Assembly (NCBI RefSeq): GCF_017310645.1
Contig: NZ_JAFLRH010000040.1
Coordinates: 124,001 to 188,000 of the forward strand
Direction of reading: 5' to 3'
Source of the DNA: Paradesulfitobacterium ferrireducens
GTDB lineage: Bacteria; Bacillota; Desulfitobacteriia; Desulfitobacteriales; Desulfitobacteriaceae
Length of the DNA: 64,000 nucleotides
Part shown: positions 52,816-60,559 of the stretch, one piece after another
Position numbering within the stretch: the first letter of the stretch is position 1
Layout: every line of letters begins with the position of its first letter
Program-made: the position numbers and the translations under genes
Notes under the pieces: generated by a model
What the model was told of the DNA's origin: nothing
Seen by the model: the letters and a program-made list of their open reading frames with translations, nothing else
The model's database searches: none

Positions 52816-53346
52816 ATGTTTGAGCTTTTCAGCCCCGGCTATCAAGTGGATTCCATTGACAGCATCAAGATCGAGATGCTGAAGCAGGCAGGAATTCGGG
52901 GTTTAATGATTGATCTGGATAATACCATGACCCCATGGAACGACGTGGAAGTAGGGCCGAAAGTTGCGGATTGGTTTAAGCGGCTGCAAAAAGCCGGTAT
53001 CCGGGCCTGTATCCTTTCCAACAATAAAAAACGCCAGCGCGTGGCGATTGTGGCGGAAAAGCTGGGGATTCCCTTTGTTTTTAGGGCCAGCAAGCCCAGG
53101 CAGCGCGCCTTTCAGGCAGGAATGGATATTTTAGGTACAGGGCTTAAGGATACGGCGGTCATTGGGGATCAGTTGTTTACGGATATTCTGGGCGGAAACA
53201 GGATGAGGCTGTTGACCATTCTGGTTTTGCCCATCAGTGAGCGCGAATGGATTGGAACCCGTTTTATGCGGCAGCTGGAACGGGGACTGGTATGGGCGAT
53301 GAAACACTTTGCCCGCTATCAACTCCATGATTCTAAAGTGCGCTAG
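52816..53346 (+). CDS. yqeG: YqeG family HAD-IIIA phosphatase
   Basis: 176 residues. HAD motif I reads LMIDLDNTMTPW (Asp nucleophile and second Asp near residues 35-37), motif II is CILSNNKK and motif III/IV is VIGDQLFTDILGGNRM. YqeG proteins are cytoplasmic HAD phosphatases with uncertain substrates, commonly upstream of aroE or yqeH in Firmicutes. aroE is the next gene here. Two terminators follow. Confidence 0.9.
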   Translation: MFELFSPGYQVDSIDSIKIEMLKQAGIRGLMIDLDNTMTPWNDVEVGPKVADWFKRLQKAGIRACILSNNKKRQRVAIVAEKLGIPFVFRASKPRQRAFQAGMDILGTGLKDTAVIGDQLFTDILGGNRMRLLTILVLPISEREWIGTRFMRQLERGLVWAMKHFARYQLHDSKVR

Positions 53347-53364
53347 AATTTCTTCAGAGTGTGT

Positions 53365-53391
53365 ACGGAATGGCTAGGCCATTCCGTTTTA
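53365..53391 (+). terminator. Rho-independent terminator after yqeG
   Basis: ACGGAATGGC (53365-53374) and GCCATTCCGT (53378-53387) form a 10-bp perfect stem with a 3-nt loop and TTTTA. A smaller one (GGCAA/TTGCC, 53404-53417, then TTTTT) follows directly. Confidence 0.8.
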
Positions 53392-53451
53392 TGTCTTAGA
53401 TAGGGCAAGTTTTTGCCTTTTTAGCTAATTAGTAGAATGGAAGGACGGGAT

Positions 53452-54306
53452 GTGTTGGTGGAGAAACACTTTGCAGTGATAGGGGATCCGATCGGGCATT
53501 CTCTATCCCCGGTAATGCATCGTGCTGCTTTTAAGGCGAAAGGAATCGAGGCTGAATACCAGCGCTTTAGAGTTAGCCCGGAGCGTCTCAAGGAGGCGGT
53601 CGAGGGGTTGGTGTCTCTAGGATTTGACGGTTGGAATGTGACCCTCCCGCATAAAGAAAAAATCATTCCTTTTTTGCATGAACTGACTCCGGAAGCTGAA
53701 AAAGCCGGAGCTGTCAATACAGTAAGAGTAGATCACGGAAAACTGACCGGACATAATACCGATGGACTGGGGTTCGTGCGTTCGATTGAAGAAGATACAT
53801 CTGGACTCGCTGCCGGGAAAGACAGCCGATCTCACGGAAAATATGCGGTCATTCTAGGGGCCGGGGGTGCGGCCAAAGGAATCGCTTTGGCCCTTGCGGA
53901 CCGGGGGCTGAAGTTACATATTTTGAACCGGACGGCGGGGAAAGCCGAGGAATTGGCGGGCTTGGTCCGGGCCCGGGGCGGAGAGGCTTCCTGGGCAGAA
54001 CTGGTGCCGGGAGCATGGTTGGGACAAGCTGATCTTATCGTCCAGACCACTTCCGTGGGGCTAAAGGGAGAAAAGTTCTTATTTTCGTTGCAAGGGATTA
54101 ATCCGCGGGCGTTGGTCGTGGATATTATCTTTCGTCCGGCGGAAACCCTCTTTCTTAAAGAAGCCAAGTCCTATGGCTGCCGAACGCTTAACGGATTAGG
54201 CATGCTGCTGCATCAAGGAGTTCTGGCGTGGGAGTATTGGCTCGGGGAGCAGGCTCCCGTAGCGGAAATGTGGACTGCCTTAACTAAGGCCGTTGCTGCG
54301 GACTAA
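53452..54306 (+). CDS. aroE: shikimate dehydrogenase AroE
   Basis: 284 residues. The substrate site VIGDPIGHSLSPVMHRAAF at the N-terminus, catalytic Lys in NVTLPHKEKI, NTDGLGFVRSIEE and the NADP loop VILGAGGAAKGIALAL are all present. GTG 53452 is preferred because GGAAGGA sits 6 bases upstream; the ATG at 53437 has no ribosome site. The enzyme reduces 3-dehydroshikimate to shikimate. Other shikimate genes (aroC, aroK, aroB) follow, separated by a prepilin-like gene. Confidence 0.94.
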   Translation: MLVEKHFAVIGDPIGHSLSPVMHRAAFKAKGIEAEYQRFRVSPERLKEAVEGLVSLGFDGWNVTLPHKEKIIPFLHELTPEAEKAGAVNTVRVDHGKLTGHNTDGLGFVRSIEEDTSGLAAGKDSRSHGKYAVILGAGGAAKGIALALADRGLKLHILNRTAGKAEELAGLVRARGGEASWAELVPGAWLGQADLIVQTTSVGLKGEKFLFSLQGINPRALVVDIIFRPAETLFLKEAKSYGCRTLNGLGMLLHQGVLAWEYWLGEQAPVAEMWTALTKAVAAD

Positions 54307-54357
54307 GTAGGCCGGTCATTGAAGTTATGGTTGCAGGACTCGAAAGGGTTGAATCTC

Positions 54358-54885
54358 ATGACGGCTGAACTGGGAATGGAAAAAGGAACGCTCTGCCCAA
54401 CCGTAGGTGCAAGTGGTGTTGTCGGGGTAACAGGTGCTGCCCGTGCAACAGCTGCTGCCCGTGGGACAGGTATTTCCGGAGCGACGCTGCTGGAGCTGAT
54501 GCTGGCGCTTGTCATCCTGGCTGGGAGTACCTTTATCTTAGGGGTGAAGCTGCCCGGGTACTTGCAGGAAGCGCGCCTGGACCAGGCGTCCACTCAGCTT
54601 CTGGAAGAATTGAGAGATGCCCGCCAGGCTGCGATGGCTGAGAATACCTGGTATCAGGTGCGTTTTTTCCAAGAGGGCAGGTACTACCAGATCCTGCGCG
54701 GGGGTACCCAGATGCGCAATATCCGTTTGCCGGAAGGGGTTTCTTTTGTGACCGTACCCCAAGATTTACAGTTCAATGCTGTCGGAACCCCGAATATTGG
54801 AATGACTATTTTGCTCAGGGCTAAGAACGGGGAAGAGCGCAAGGTGATTGTAGCCCCGGTGGCAGGCCGGATACGCGAGGAATAG
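54358..54885 (+). CDS. prepilin-like protein (GspH/FimT type) with unusually long leader
   Basis: 175 residues from ATG 54358. A candidate prepilin site ISG/ATLLELMLALVILAGS (Glu at +5) is preceded by about 40 residues, much longer than the usual 6-20. The leader is Ala/Gly/Thr rich with a repeated AARATAAARG pattern. The mature part (LDQASTQLLEELRDARQAAM) resembles GspH/FimT. No strong ribosome site is evident, so the start may be misjudged. It is inserted between aroE and aroC and probably belongs with the pseudopilin genes further downstream. Confidence 0.72.
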   Translation: MTAELGMEKGTLCPTVGASGVVGVTGAARATAAARGTGISGATLLELMLALVILAGSTFILGVKLPGYLQEARLDQASTQLLEELRDARQAAMAENTWYQVRFFQEGRYYQILRGGTQMRNIRLPEGVSFVTVPQDLQFNAVGTPNIGMTILLRAKNGEERKVIVAPVAGRIREE

Positions 54886-54984
54886 CAGCTCATCACATGG
54901 GAAATAGATGAAACAGGATTTACAGAATGAGATAGGTTAAGAAAGAATAATGCAGAAATAAAGCAGGATGAAGGAGCGAACAAC

Positions 54985-56130
54985 ATGCGTTTTCTGACAG
55001 CCGGAGAGTCACACGGCCCCAAGCTGATCGGCATCATTGAGGGTCTTCCTGCCGGGGTTAAGCTGAATAAAGCGGAGATTGACCGGGCATTGCATCAGCG
55101 CCAAGGCGGCCCTGGCCGCGGCGGGAGAATGAAAATCGAACAGGATGAAGTGAATATTGTCTCCGGTGTGCGCGGGGGCCAAACGACCGGGGCTCCTGTG
55201 GCCTTGGAATTGGAAAACCGGGACTGGGTTAACTGGGAGCAGATCATGACTTACCGCGAGGATGCTGACCTTGAGAGCCGCAAGGTAACCGCTCCCCGGC
55301 CGGGGCACGCCGATTTAAGCGGAGCTTTGAAGTACCGGACGGAGGTGCGCAATATCCTGGAACGGGCGAGTGCGCGTGAAACGGCGATGCGGGTCGCGGT
55401 GGGAAGTGTGGCTCGCCAGCTTTTAAGTGCGCTTGGGGTGATAATCCGGGGCCGGGTTGTGGCTGTAGGAGGTGTCCACGCTTCAATTGAAGAGACTCCG
55501 GAGTATTGGCAGAAGGTTGAATCTTCGGAATGGTCGGTGGGTGACCCGGAAGCGGAAAAAAAGATATGGGAGCGTTTGGACCAGGCGCGGGCTGAGGGGG
55601 AATCTCTGGGAGGAATCATTGAAATCCAGGCACTTAACTTGCCCGCCGGACTGGGGTCTCATGTCCAGTGGGACCGCAAGCTTGATGGACGCTTGGCCCA
55701 GGCAGTCTTATCCGTTCAGGCGATCAAGGGAGTTTCGTTCGGGCGCGGCTTTGAGTTGGGAGATTTGCCGGGTTCCCAGGCGCACGACCCGATTGTCTAT
55801 ACAGCGGGGTCGGGTTATAGCCGGCTTTCTAATAACGCAGGTGGTATTGAAGGTGGGATGACCAACGGGCAGCCATTAATACTTAAAGCTGTAATGAAGC
55901 CTATTCCGACATTATATAAGCCATTGGGAACCGTCGACTTGGAAACGAAGGAACCAGTTCTGGCCAGCATTGAACGTTCCGATATCTGTGCCGTTCCGGC
56001 GGCTAAAGTAGTCTTGGAGCACGTGGTGAGCTGGGTTTTAGCGGATGCTGTGTTAGAGAAATTCAGCGCGGATAGTTTTGTGGAATTGGAGAGTGCTTGG
56101 CGCGAGTACGCTGATTACTTGAGAAATTGA
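54985..56130 (+). CDS. aroC: chorismate synthase AroC
   Basis: 381 residues. Signatures: MRFLTAGESHGPKLIGIIEG at the start, a GGPGRGGRM region, PRPGHADLSGALKY, the GVSFGRGFELG segment and NNAGGIEGGMTNGQPL. It uses reduced FMN to convert EPSP to chorismate, the last shikimate step. GAAGGAGCG precedes the ATG. It is followed by aroK after 39 bases. Confidence 0.96.
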   Translation: MRFLTAGESHGPKLIGIIEGLPAGVKLNKAEIDRALHQRQGGPGRGGRMKIEQDEVNIVSGVRGGQTTGAPVALELENRDWVNWEQIMTYREDADLESRKVTAPRPGHADLSGALKYRTEVRNILERASARETAMRVAVGSVARQLLSALGVIIRGRVVAVGGVHASIEETPEYWQKVESSEWSVGDPEAEKKIWERLDQARAEGESLGGIIEIQALNLPAGLGSHVQWDRKLDGRLAQAVLSVQAIKGVSFGRGFELGDLPGSQAHDPIVYTAGSGYSRLSNNAGGIEGGMTNGQPLILKAVMKPIPTLYKPLGTVDLETKEPVLASIERSDICAVPAAKVVLEHVVSWVLADAVLEKFSADSFVELESAWREYADYLRN

Positions 56131-56169
56131 CAAAGGGTTATTGACTTTTCATGATAGGACAGGTGCACT

Positions 56170-56706
56170 ATGAAGAAAGTCCGAAATATCATTTTAACCG
56201 GTTTTATGGGTTCCGGAAAAAGCACGGTCGGAAAACGTTTAGCCCGCACGCTGGGTTGGGAATTTATCGACACGGATCTTGAAATCGAAAGAATTACGGA
56301 CATGACGGTAGCCGAAATTTTTAAGCGTCACGGGGAAACCCGTTTTCGTTCTGAAGAAAGCCTGATGGTTAAAAGGCTGATGGACCGGGAAAACTGTGTG
56401 ATTGCGACCGGAGGCGGTACCGTACTTAATCCGGAGAACCAGACCCTTTTGGCACAGATGGGTGTGGTTATATCTCTCTATGCTCCCGTAGAAACAATTC
56501 TTGAAAGGGTAGGGCACCGTACGGACAGGCCTTTGCTCAAAACTGGCAGGGAAGAGATAGAAGCTCTGTGGGAAGCCCGGCAAGCGGCGTATGCCCGCGC
56601 GGATTACATTGTAGATACTACAGAGAAAAATATTGAGGAAGTAGAGAAGGAAATTCTAGTTTATCTTGAGGAGGAGGACAAACTTGGCAAATCTGCAAAA
56701 GATTGA
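56170..56706 (+). CDS. aroK: shikimate kinase AroK
   Basis: 178 residues. P-loop GFMGSGKSTVGKRLA (residues 11-25), shikimate-binding Asp in FIDTDLEIE, Arg in GETRFRSEE, GGG motif CVIATGGGTVL and the lid Arg in GHRTDRPLL. It phosphorylates shikimate. Its 3' end overlaps the aroB start by about 23 bases, implying translational coupling. Confidence 0.95.
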   Translation: MKKVRNIILTGFMGSGKSTVGKRLARTLGWEFIDTDLEIERITDMTVAEIFKRHGETRFRSEESLMVKRLMDRENCVIATGGGTVLNPENQTLLAQMGVVISLYAPVETILERVGHRTDRPLLKTGREEIEALWEARQAAYARADYIVDTTEKNIEEVEKEILVYLEEEDKLGKSAKD

Positions 56707-57769
56707 GGTGGCAGCAAGCCGCCCGTATCCGGTGTTTTTGGGTGTTAGACTTGAAGATTTGGGAGAATACCTTCAAACCCGCCAGACTTTAGGCAGCCAG
56801 ATATTAGTCATAACCCAGCCGGTCATTGCTGAGCTCCATGGGGAGCGTCTAGCCGAAGGTCTTAAAGATTTTAAGGTGGATATCATCAACGTTCCGGAGG
56901 GAGAAGGGGAAAAGTCGCTTGATCGCTTAAGCAGCCTGACGTCAGAGGCCGTACGCCTGGGGGTGGACCGCTCTACCTTGGTTGTGGCACTGGGAGGTGG
57001 AGTGATCGGAGATTTAGCCGGTTTTTTTGCCAGCGTCTTCATGCGGGGGATTCGCTTTGTTCAAGTTCCAACGACTTTGCTCGCTCAGGTGGACAGCAGT
57101 ATAGGCGGGAAGGTAGCTGTGAATCATCCGGCCGGTAAAAATTTATTGGGAGCTTTTTATCCGCCGCTGGCAGTGTGGACTGATTTCTCTGTGCTTGCAA
57201 GTTTGCCTTGGAATGAAGTGCAAAACGGCCTGGCAGAAACAGTAAAGCATGCTCTGATTGCAGATGCCGACTTGTTTGCTTTCTTAGAGCAGCACCAGGA
57301 GCAAATCAAAGAGCGGGAGCAGGGAATTTGGCGCGAGATGGTTACCCGGTCCGTGGCCGTGAAAGTAAAAATTGTATCTCAAGATGAACGGGAAGCGGGG
57401 ATCAGGGCCTTGCTCAACTTGGGTCATAGTTTCGGACATGCCCTGGAAACCGAGATGGAGTTTCAAGGGATTTCTCATGGACAAGGGGTTGCTCTGGGAA
57501 TCGTTGCGGCCGCAGGACTGGCACAGGCACGAGGCTTTATTACGGAAGCGGAAGTTGAACGAATTGTGCAATTGCTGAAAAGTTTTGGGCTGAAGACAGA
57601 AGTTTACGATAAATCCGCCGCGAATCTTTTGCACCTCATGGAAGCGGACAAAAAAAACCAGGGCGGCCGCAAAGTGTTAATCCTGCCCAAAGGAATAGGG
57701 CAAGCGGTGGTTGTAAAAGATTGCAATGATGAGGAAATTCTCAGTGCTTGGGAGAAAGTGATACGGTAA
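56684..57769 (+). CDS. aroB: 3-dehydroquinate synthase AroB
   Basis: 361 residues from TTG 56684, which GGAGGAGG (56669-56676) serves well; the start lies inside the aroK 3' end. NAD and metal motifs: VVALGGGVIGDLAGFFASVF, QVPTTLLAQVDSSIGGKVAV, AETVKHALIAD and NLGHSFGHALE with the zinc histidines. It makes 3-dehydroquinate from DAHP. A terminator-like hairpin follows. Confidence 0.95.
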   Translation: MANLQKIEVAASRPYPVFLGVRLEDLGEYLQTRQTLGSQILVITQPVIAELHGERLAEGLKDFKVDIINVPEGEGEKSLDRLSSLTSEAVRLGVDRSTLVVALGGGVIGDLAGFFASVFMRGIRFVQVPTTLLAQVDSSIGGKVAVNHPAGKNLLGAFYPPLAVWTDFSVLASLPWNEVQNGLAETVKHALIADADLFAFLEQHQEQIKEREQGIWREMVTRSVAVKVKIVSQDEREAGIRALLNLGHSFGHALETEMEFQGISHGQGVALGIVAAAGLAQARGFITEAEVERIVQLLKSFGLKTEVYDKSAANLLHLMEADKKNQGGRKVLILPKGIGQAVVVKDCNDEEILSAWEKVIR

Positions 57770-57781
57770 AACGGGGTAAAA

Positions 57782-57805
57782 GGGGCAATATCTTGTCCCG
57801 TTTCT
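57782..57805 (+). terminator. terminator after aroB
   Basis: GGGGCAA (57782-57788) pairs with TTGTCCC (57793-57799) with one G-T pair and a TATC loop, followed by GTTTCT. An alternative AAACGGG/CCCGTTT pairing overlaps it. Confidence 0.5.
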
Positions 57806-57848
57806 ATAAAATATTTGGTATAATATGTGAGGGATATGGGGTGATCTT

Positions 57849-58568
57849 TTGGATAACGATAAGTTTCAGGAACTCGTGCTTGAACAATTAACGGATATGT
57901 CCAAGAGGTTTGATTCGGTAGATGCCCGGCTGGACAAGATCGAGACGCGTCTTGATGGGATAGACGAGCGTCTTGATGGGATAGACGAGCGTCTTGATGG
58001 GATAGACGAGCGTCTTGATGGGATAGACGAGCGTCTCGATGGGATAGATGAGCGTCTCGATGGGATAGATGAGCGTCTCGATGGGATAGACCAGCGTCTC
58101 GATCAGGTTGAAATGCGCCTCGATAAAGTCGAAACAGGCCTTGACAAAGTCGAAATGCGCCTCGATAAGGTGGAAACGCGTCTGGACGGAATGGATCAGC
58201 GCTTTGACGCCATGGAACAACGCCTTGACGGGATGGATCAGCGCTTTGACGCCATGGAACAGCGCCTTGACGGGATGGATCAGCGCTTTGACGCCATGGA
58301 ACAGCGCCTTGACGGGATGGATCAGCGCTTTGACGGGATGGATCAGCGCTTTGACGGGATGGATCAGCGCTTTGATACTCAGGAGACTTTGTTGGAAACA
58401 GTAGCCAGAAAGGTAAATCAGTTGGAGGTAGGACAGCTGCAAATTACGAAACAGCTGGCCCAGATGGCTAATGTCCAAAGTGAAATGGCTTATTCTCTAA
58501 AAGTTTTGGTGGAGTCGGATAGGCTTCAGAATGAGAGATTAAGTATTCTTGAAAAAGCAGTATTGTAA
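57849..58568 (+). CDS. heptad-repeat coiled-coil protein
   Basis: 239 residues from TTG 57849 (GGGGTGATC upstream; a TATAAT box lies at 57819). Residues 17-180 are a near-perfect run of 7-residue units: six LDGIDER and one LDGIDQR, then RLDKVET-type units, then alternating LDGMDQR/FDAMEQR units. This forms a long amphipathic helix. The ends are less regular. No signal peptide or membrane helix is seen. Similar short proteins occur in Firmicutes without known function. It could be a scaffold or stalk; the DNA repeats make unit number prone to change. Confidence 0.8.
   Translation: MDNDKFQELVLEQLTDMSKRFDSVDARLDKIETRLDGIDERLDGIDERLDGIDERLDGIDERLDGIDERLDGIDERLDGIDQRLDQVEMRLDKVETGLDKVEMRLDKVETRLDGMDQRFDAMEQRLDGMDQRFDAMEQRLDGMDQRFDAMEQRLDGMDQRFDGMDQRFDGMDQRFDTQETLLETVARKVNQLEVGQLQITKQLAQMANVQSEMAYSLKVLVESDRLQNERLSILEKAVL
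57951..58097 (+). repeat. 21-bp tandem repeat, 7 units
   Basis: Units start at 57951, 57972, 57993, 58014, 58035, 58056 and 58077. The first four are identical (CTTGATGGGATAGACGAGCG plus T) and the last three differ by a few silent or single changes. In frame, each encodes one coiled-coil heptad. Confidence 0.92.
58182..58373 (+). repeat. 42-bp and 21-bp tandem repeats in the same coiled-coil gene
   Basis: Three 42-bp units (58182, 58224, 58266) each encode LDGMDQRFDAMEQR, and 21-bp half-units follow from 58308. They are almost identical at the base level, which suggests recent duplication. Confidence 0.9.
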
Positions 58569-58583
58569 TTGGGATACCTAAAA

Positions 58584-58612
58584 TTGTCTGAATTAATAAA
58601 AAAGTATATAAA
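58584..58612 (+). promoter_or_regulatory. sigma-A promoter ahead of the second pilus cluster
   Basis: TTGTCT (58584-58589) and TATAAA (58607-58612) are 17 bases apart, about 105 bases before the GspG-like gene. Confidence 0.5.
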
Positions 58613-58717
58613 CATGCAAAACTGCACAACTTTTGCCTGATTTATGTCGATATTAGACAACCTCTGTCGTGCAAACAGGATTTTCCCGAGCAAAATAGAA
58701 GTAAATGAGGGAAGCCT

Positions 58718-59089
58718 ATGCAAAGACTGAAGCAAAGGCTTTGCGAAAGATTTGTACATAAAGAAGAGGGCTTTACCCTGTACGAAGTATTGCTCGTACT
58801 CTTGCTAATGGGTCTGGTGCTTCGTTTAGCGGTGCCCAACTTTGCTACCTCACATGACGGAATAAAGCGGAATGTGGATGAAGCGAACATCAAGAAAATT
58901 GAAGGGGCCGCCCAGCTCTACCGCCTGGATGTGGGTGCGTTTCCCGGTTCAGTTGCTGATCTGATGGAGCCCCCTGCGGGAGTGAGCGCTTGGAACGGCC
59001 CGTATCTCGAAAAGTTGCCTGTCAATCCGTTTGAGCCGACTCAGTCCTATGAGTTAAACTCTATCGGGCAGGTTAGGGAATTACATTAA
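58718..59089 (+). CDS. GspG/ComGC-like prepilin
   Basis: 123 residues. The leader MQRLKQRLCERFVHKEEG precedes FTLYEVLLVLLLMGLVLRLA (Glu at +5). The body has the GspG-type pattern of regular residues: IKKIEGAAQLYRLDVGAFPG, AWNGPYLEKLPVNPF. GspG proteins are major pseudopilins. It opens the second pilus cluster; its size and motif suggest a filament subunit or pseudopilin. Confidence 0.85.
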   Translation: MQRLKQRLCERFVHKEEGFTLYEVLLVLLLMGLVLRLAVPNFATSHDGIKRNVDEANIKKIEGAAQLYRLDVGAFPGSVADLMEPPAGVSAWNGPYLEKLPVNPFEPTQSYELNSIGQVRELH

Positions 59090-59199
59090 CGAGGACAGAA
59101 TTAAGATACAGTACACAGTAGTCAGTAGTCGGAATTAAGAATTCAGAAAACCAGCAGAATAAGTAGGAAATCAGGGTTTGTGGATGGAAATTAAGTTAT

Positions 59200-59586
59200 A
59201 TGCGGACAGCTAAGTCAAAAGGATATGTATTGCTTGATGCTCTGATGGCGATTCTTTTCTTCAGCTTGAGTTTTGCTGTCCTTTTCGGTTTAACAGAATC
59301 GGCCGTACGGGAAACGGAGCATGCGCAGGATTTGACCCAAGCGGCAAACCTGGCACAAAAGAAAATTGAAGAATTGGCAGCCAAGCCCTGGAGCCAGAAT
59401 TTGGCCCAGGGTCTAGTAGTCCCCGGTGAAAGTGTCGGGGGCCAGGAAGGAAAGTTCCAGTGGTCGCTTAACTCTGAGTGGGAGGTTCCTTCCAGCCTTA
59501 TTTACATAAACGTACTGGTGAGCTGGCCGGAACAGGGGAAGGCTCGTACTTATAATTTAAGAAGTGTGTTTTATGTAGATGACTAA
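59200..59586 (+). CDS. PilV/GspI-like minor prepilin with Asp at +5
   Basis: 128 residues. The prepilin-like region KSKG/YVLLDALMAILFFSLSFA has Tyr at +1 and Asp, not Glu, at +5. The following QDLTQAANLAQKKIEELAAK fits PilV/GspI. A recognisable ribosome site is weak (GGATGG). It lies between GspG-like and PilW-like genes, matching the minor-pilin order in cluster 1. Confidence 0.72.
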   Translation: MRTAKSKGYVLLDALMAILFFSLSFAVLFGLTESAVRETEHAQDLTQAANLAQKKIEELAAKPWSQNLAQGLVVPGESVGGQEGKFQWSLNSEWEVPSSLIYINVLVSWPEQGKARTYNLRSVFYVDD

Positions 59587-59624
59587 TGTTTTGCATGCAT
59601 AGGAAGATATGCTGGGGATGAAAT

Positions 59625-59669
59625 ATGCATTATAAGTTCATGCATTATAAGTTCATGCAGTATAAGTTA
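59625..59669 (+). repeat. 15-bp tandem repeat spanning the start codon
   Basis: ATGCATTATAAGTTC occurs twice (59625-59639, 59640-59654), then ATGCAGTATAAGTTA (59655-59669). Each unit is five codons, so copy changes keep the frame. Confidence 0.9.
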
Positions 59670-60149
59670 AAGAAAACGTCTGCTGGAATGACGTTGCTTG
59701 AGGTAATGGTTGCGCTCCTTATTTCCGGGATTTTTCTGTCTACTGCGCTTTATTTCCTGGTGGGCCAGTGGCGGACGGCCAAGGAACTCCGAGAACGGCT
59801 CGAACTTCAGTATGCGGTGGTCTCGGCAGGGAAAACAGTCTCTGACGCAATTCGGACGGCTCGAGCCTTGCGCTGGGTTGAACCTGGGGTTTTAAGGGTA
59901 CAACCCCCGGAGTCAGTGGTGACTCCTGATCAGTATTATCTTGACGATAAGGACTTTGATGGCATCATTGACTTGTACTGGGATCATCTAAATGTTCCTA
60001 ATCCGGTAGCAAGCAGGATTAGTGCCTGGGAATGCAGGGAGGTGGAGCCAGGGTTATGGAAAATCAGGCTTCAAGCTTCTCAAGGAAGCCAGCGAGTGGA
60101 GTGGGAAGGGTTGATCCGGCAGCGCGCTTACGTTGTGCCCGCAACTTGA
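59625..60149 (+). CDS. PilW/GspJ-like minor prepilin with triplicated start
   Basis: 174 residues from ATG 59625 (GGGGATGA upstream). The first 15 codons are three repeats (MHYKF, MHYKF, MQYKL), each providing an ATG, so translation could begin at 59625, 59640 or 59655. The prepilin site follows: AG/MTLLEVMVALLISGIFLS (Glu at +5). The body LRERLELQYAVVSAGKTVSD fits PilW/GspJ. Its stop overlaps a TTG start of the next frame. Confidence 0.78.
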   Translation: MHYKFMHYKFMQYKLKKTSAGMTLLEVMVALLISGIFLSTALYFLVGQWRTAKELRERLELQYAVVSAGKTVSDAIRTARALRWVEPGVLRVQPPESVVTPDQYYLDDKDFDGIIDLYWDHLNVPNPVASRISAWECREVEPGLWKIRLQASQGSQRVEWEGLIRQRAYVVPAT

Positions 60150-60523
60150 GTCAGAGCGGGTTCGCAAGTTTAATCGTCCTAATTATCCTGACGACGGCTG
60201 TGTCCTTGGGGATGGGGATCTATCTCAAAGCCAATGGAGAAAACCGGGTAGCCGAGCGGGAAGTCCAGGGAAGGCAGGCTGTCTATGCAGCAGAGGCCGG
60301 GATTGAGTGGGCGAAGTATCAACTGGGGCAAAATCTGTCCTGGCGCGGAGGAACGTTCACCTGGGAGGGTGGCCAAACAGTGGTCACGGTTGCAGCGGTC
60401 AACGGGACTTACCAGGTCACGGCAAGTGCCCAAGCTTCTTTAGCCAGAAGAAAGATCCAAGCCGACCTTAAGTTAGATGAAGGGGTTTGGGTTACGAGCA
60501 AATATCAGGAACTACATTATTAG
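60146..60523 (+). CDS. PilX-like minor pilus protein
   Basis: 125 residues from TTG 60146, overlapping the PilW-like stop (TTGA). The product starts MSQSGFASLIVLIILTTAVS with one helix and then has QAVYAAEAGIEWAKYQLGQ, the PilX motif. An upstream ATG (60056) with GGAGG nearby would add 30 residues overlapping the PilW-like gene, so the start is uncertain. It closes the minor-pilin block before pilB. Confidence 0.72.
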   Translation: MSQSGFASLIVLIILTTAVSLGMGIYLKANGENRVAEREVQGRQAVYAAEAGIEWAKYQLGQNLSWRGGTFTWEGGQTVVTVAAVNGTYQVTASAQASLARRKIQADLKLDEGVWVTSKYQELHY

Positions 60524-60559
60524 GAACTATTGTTCAAGCAATGAAGCCAGGTGATAGGA

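Noticed and set aside
57951..58373. Regular repeats that might be a CRISPR array
   Set aside because: The units are contiguous, with no unique spacers, and lie in frame in a coding gene.
57888..58478. 196-codon minus-strand frame over the coiled-coil gene
   Set aside because: A by-product of the in-frame 21-bp repeats; its product is a periodic sequence with no start context.
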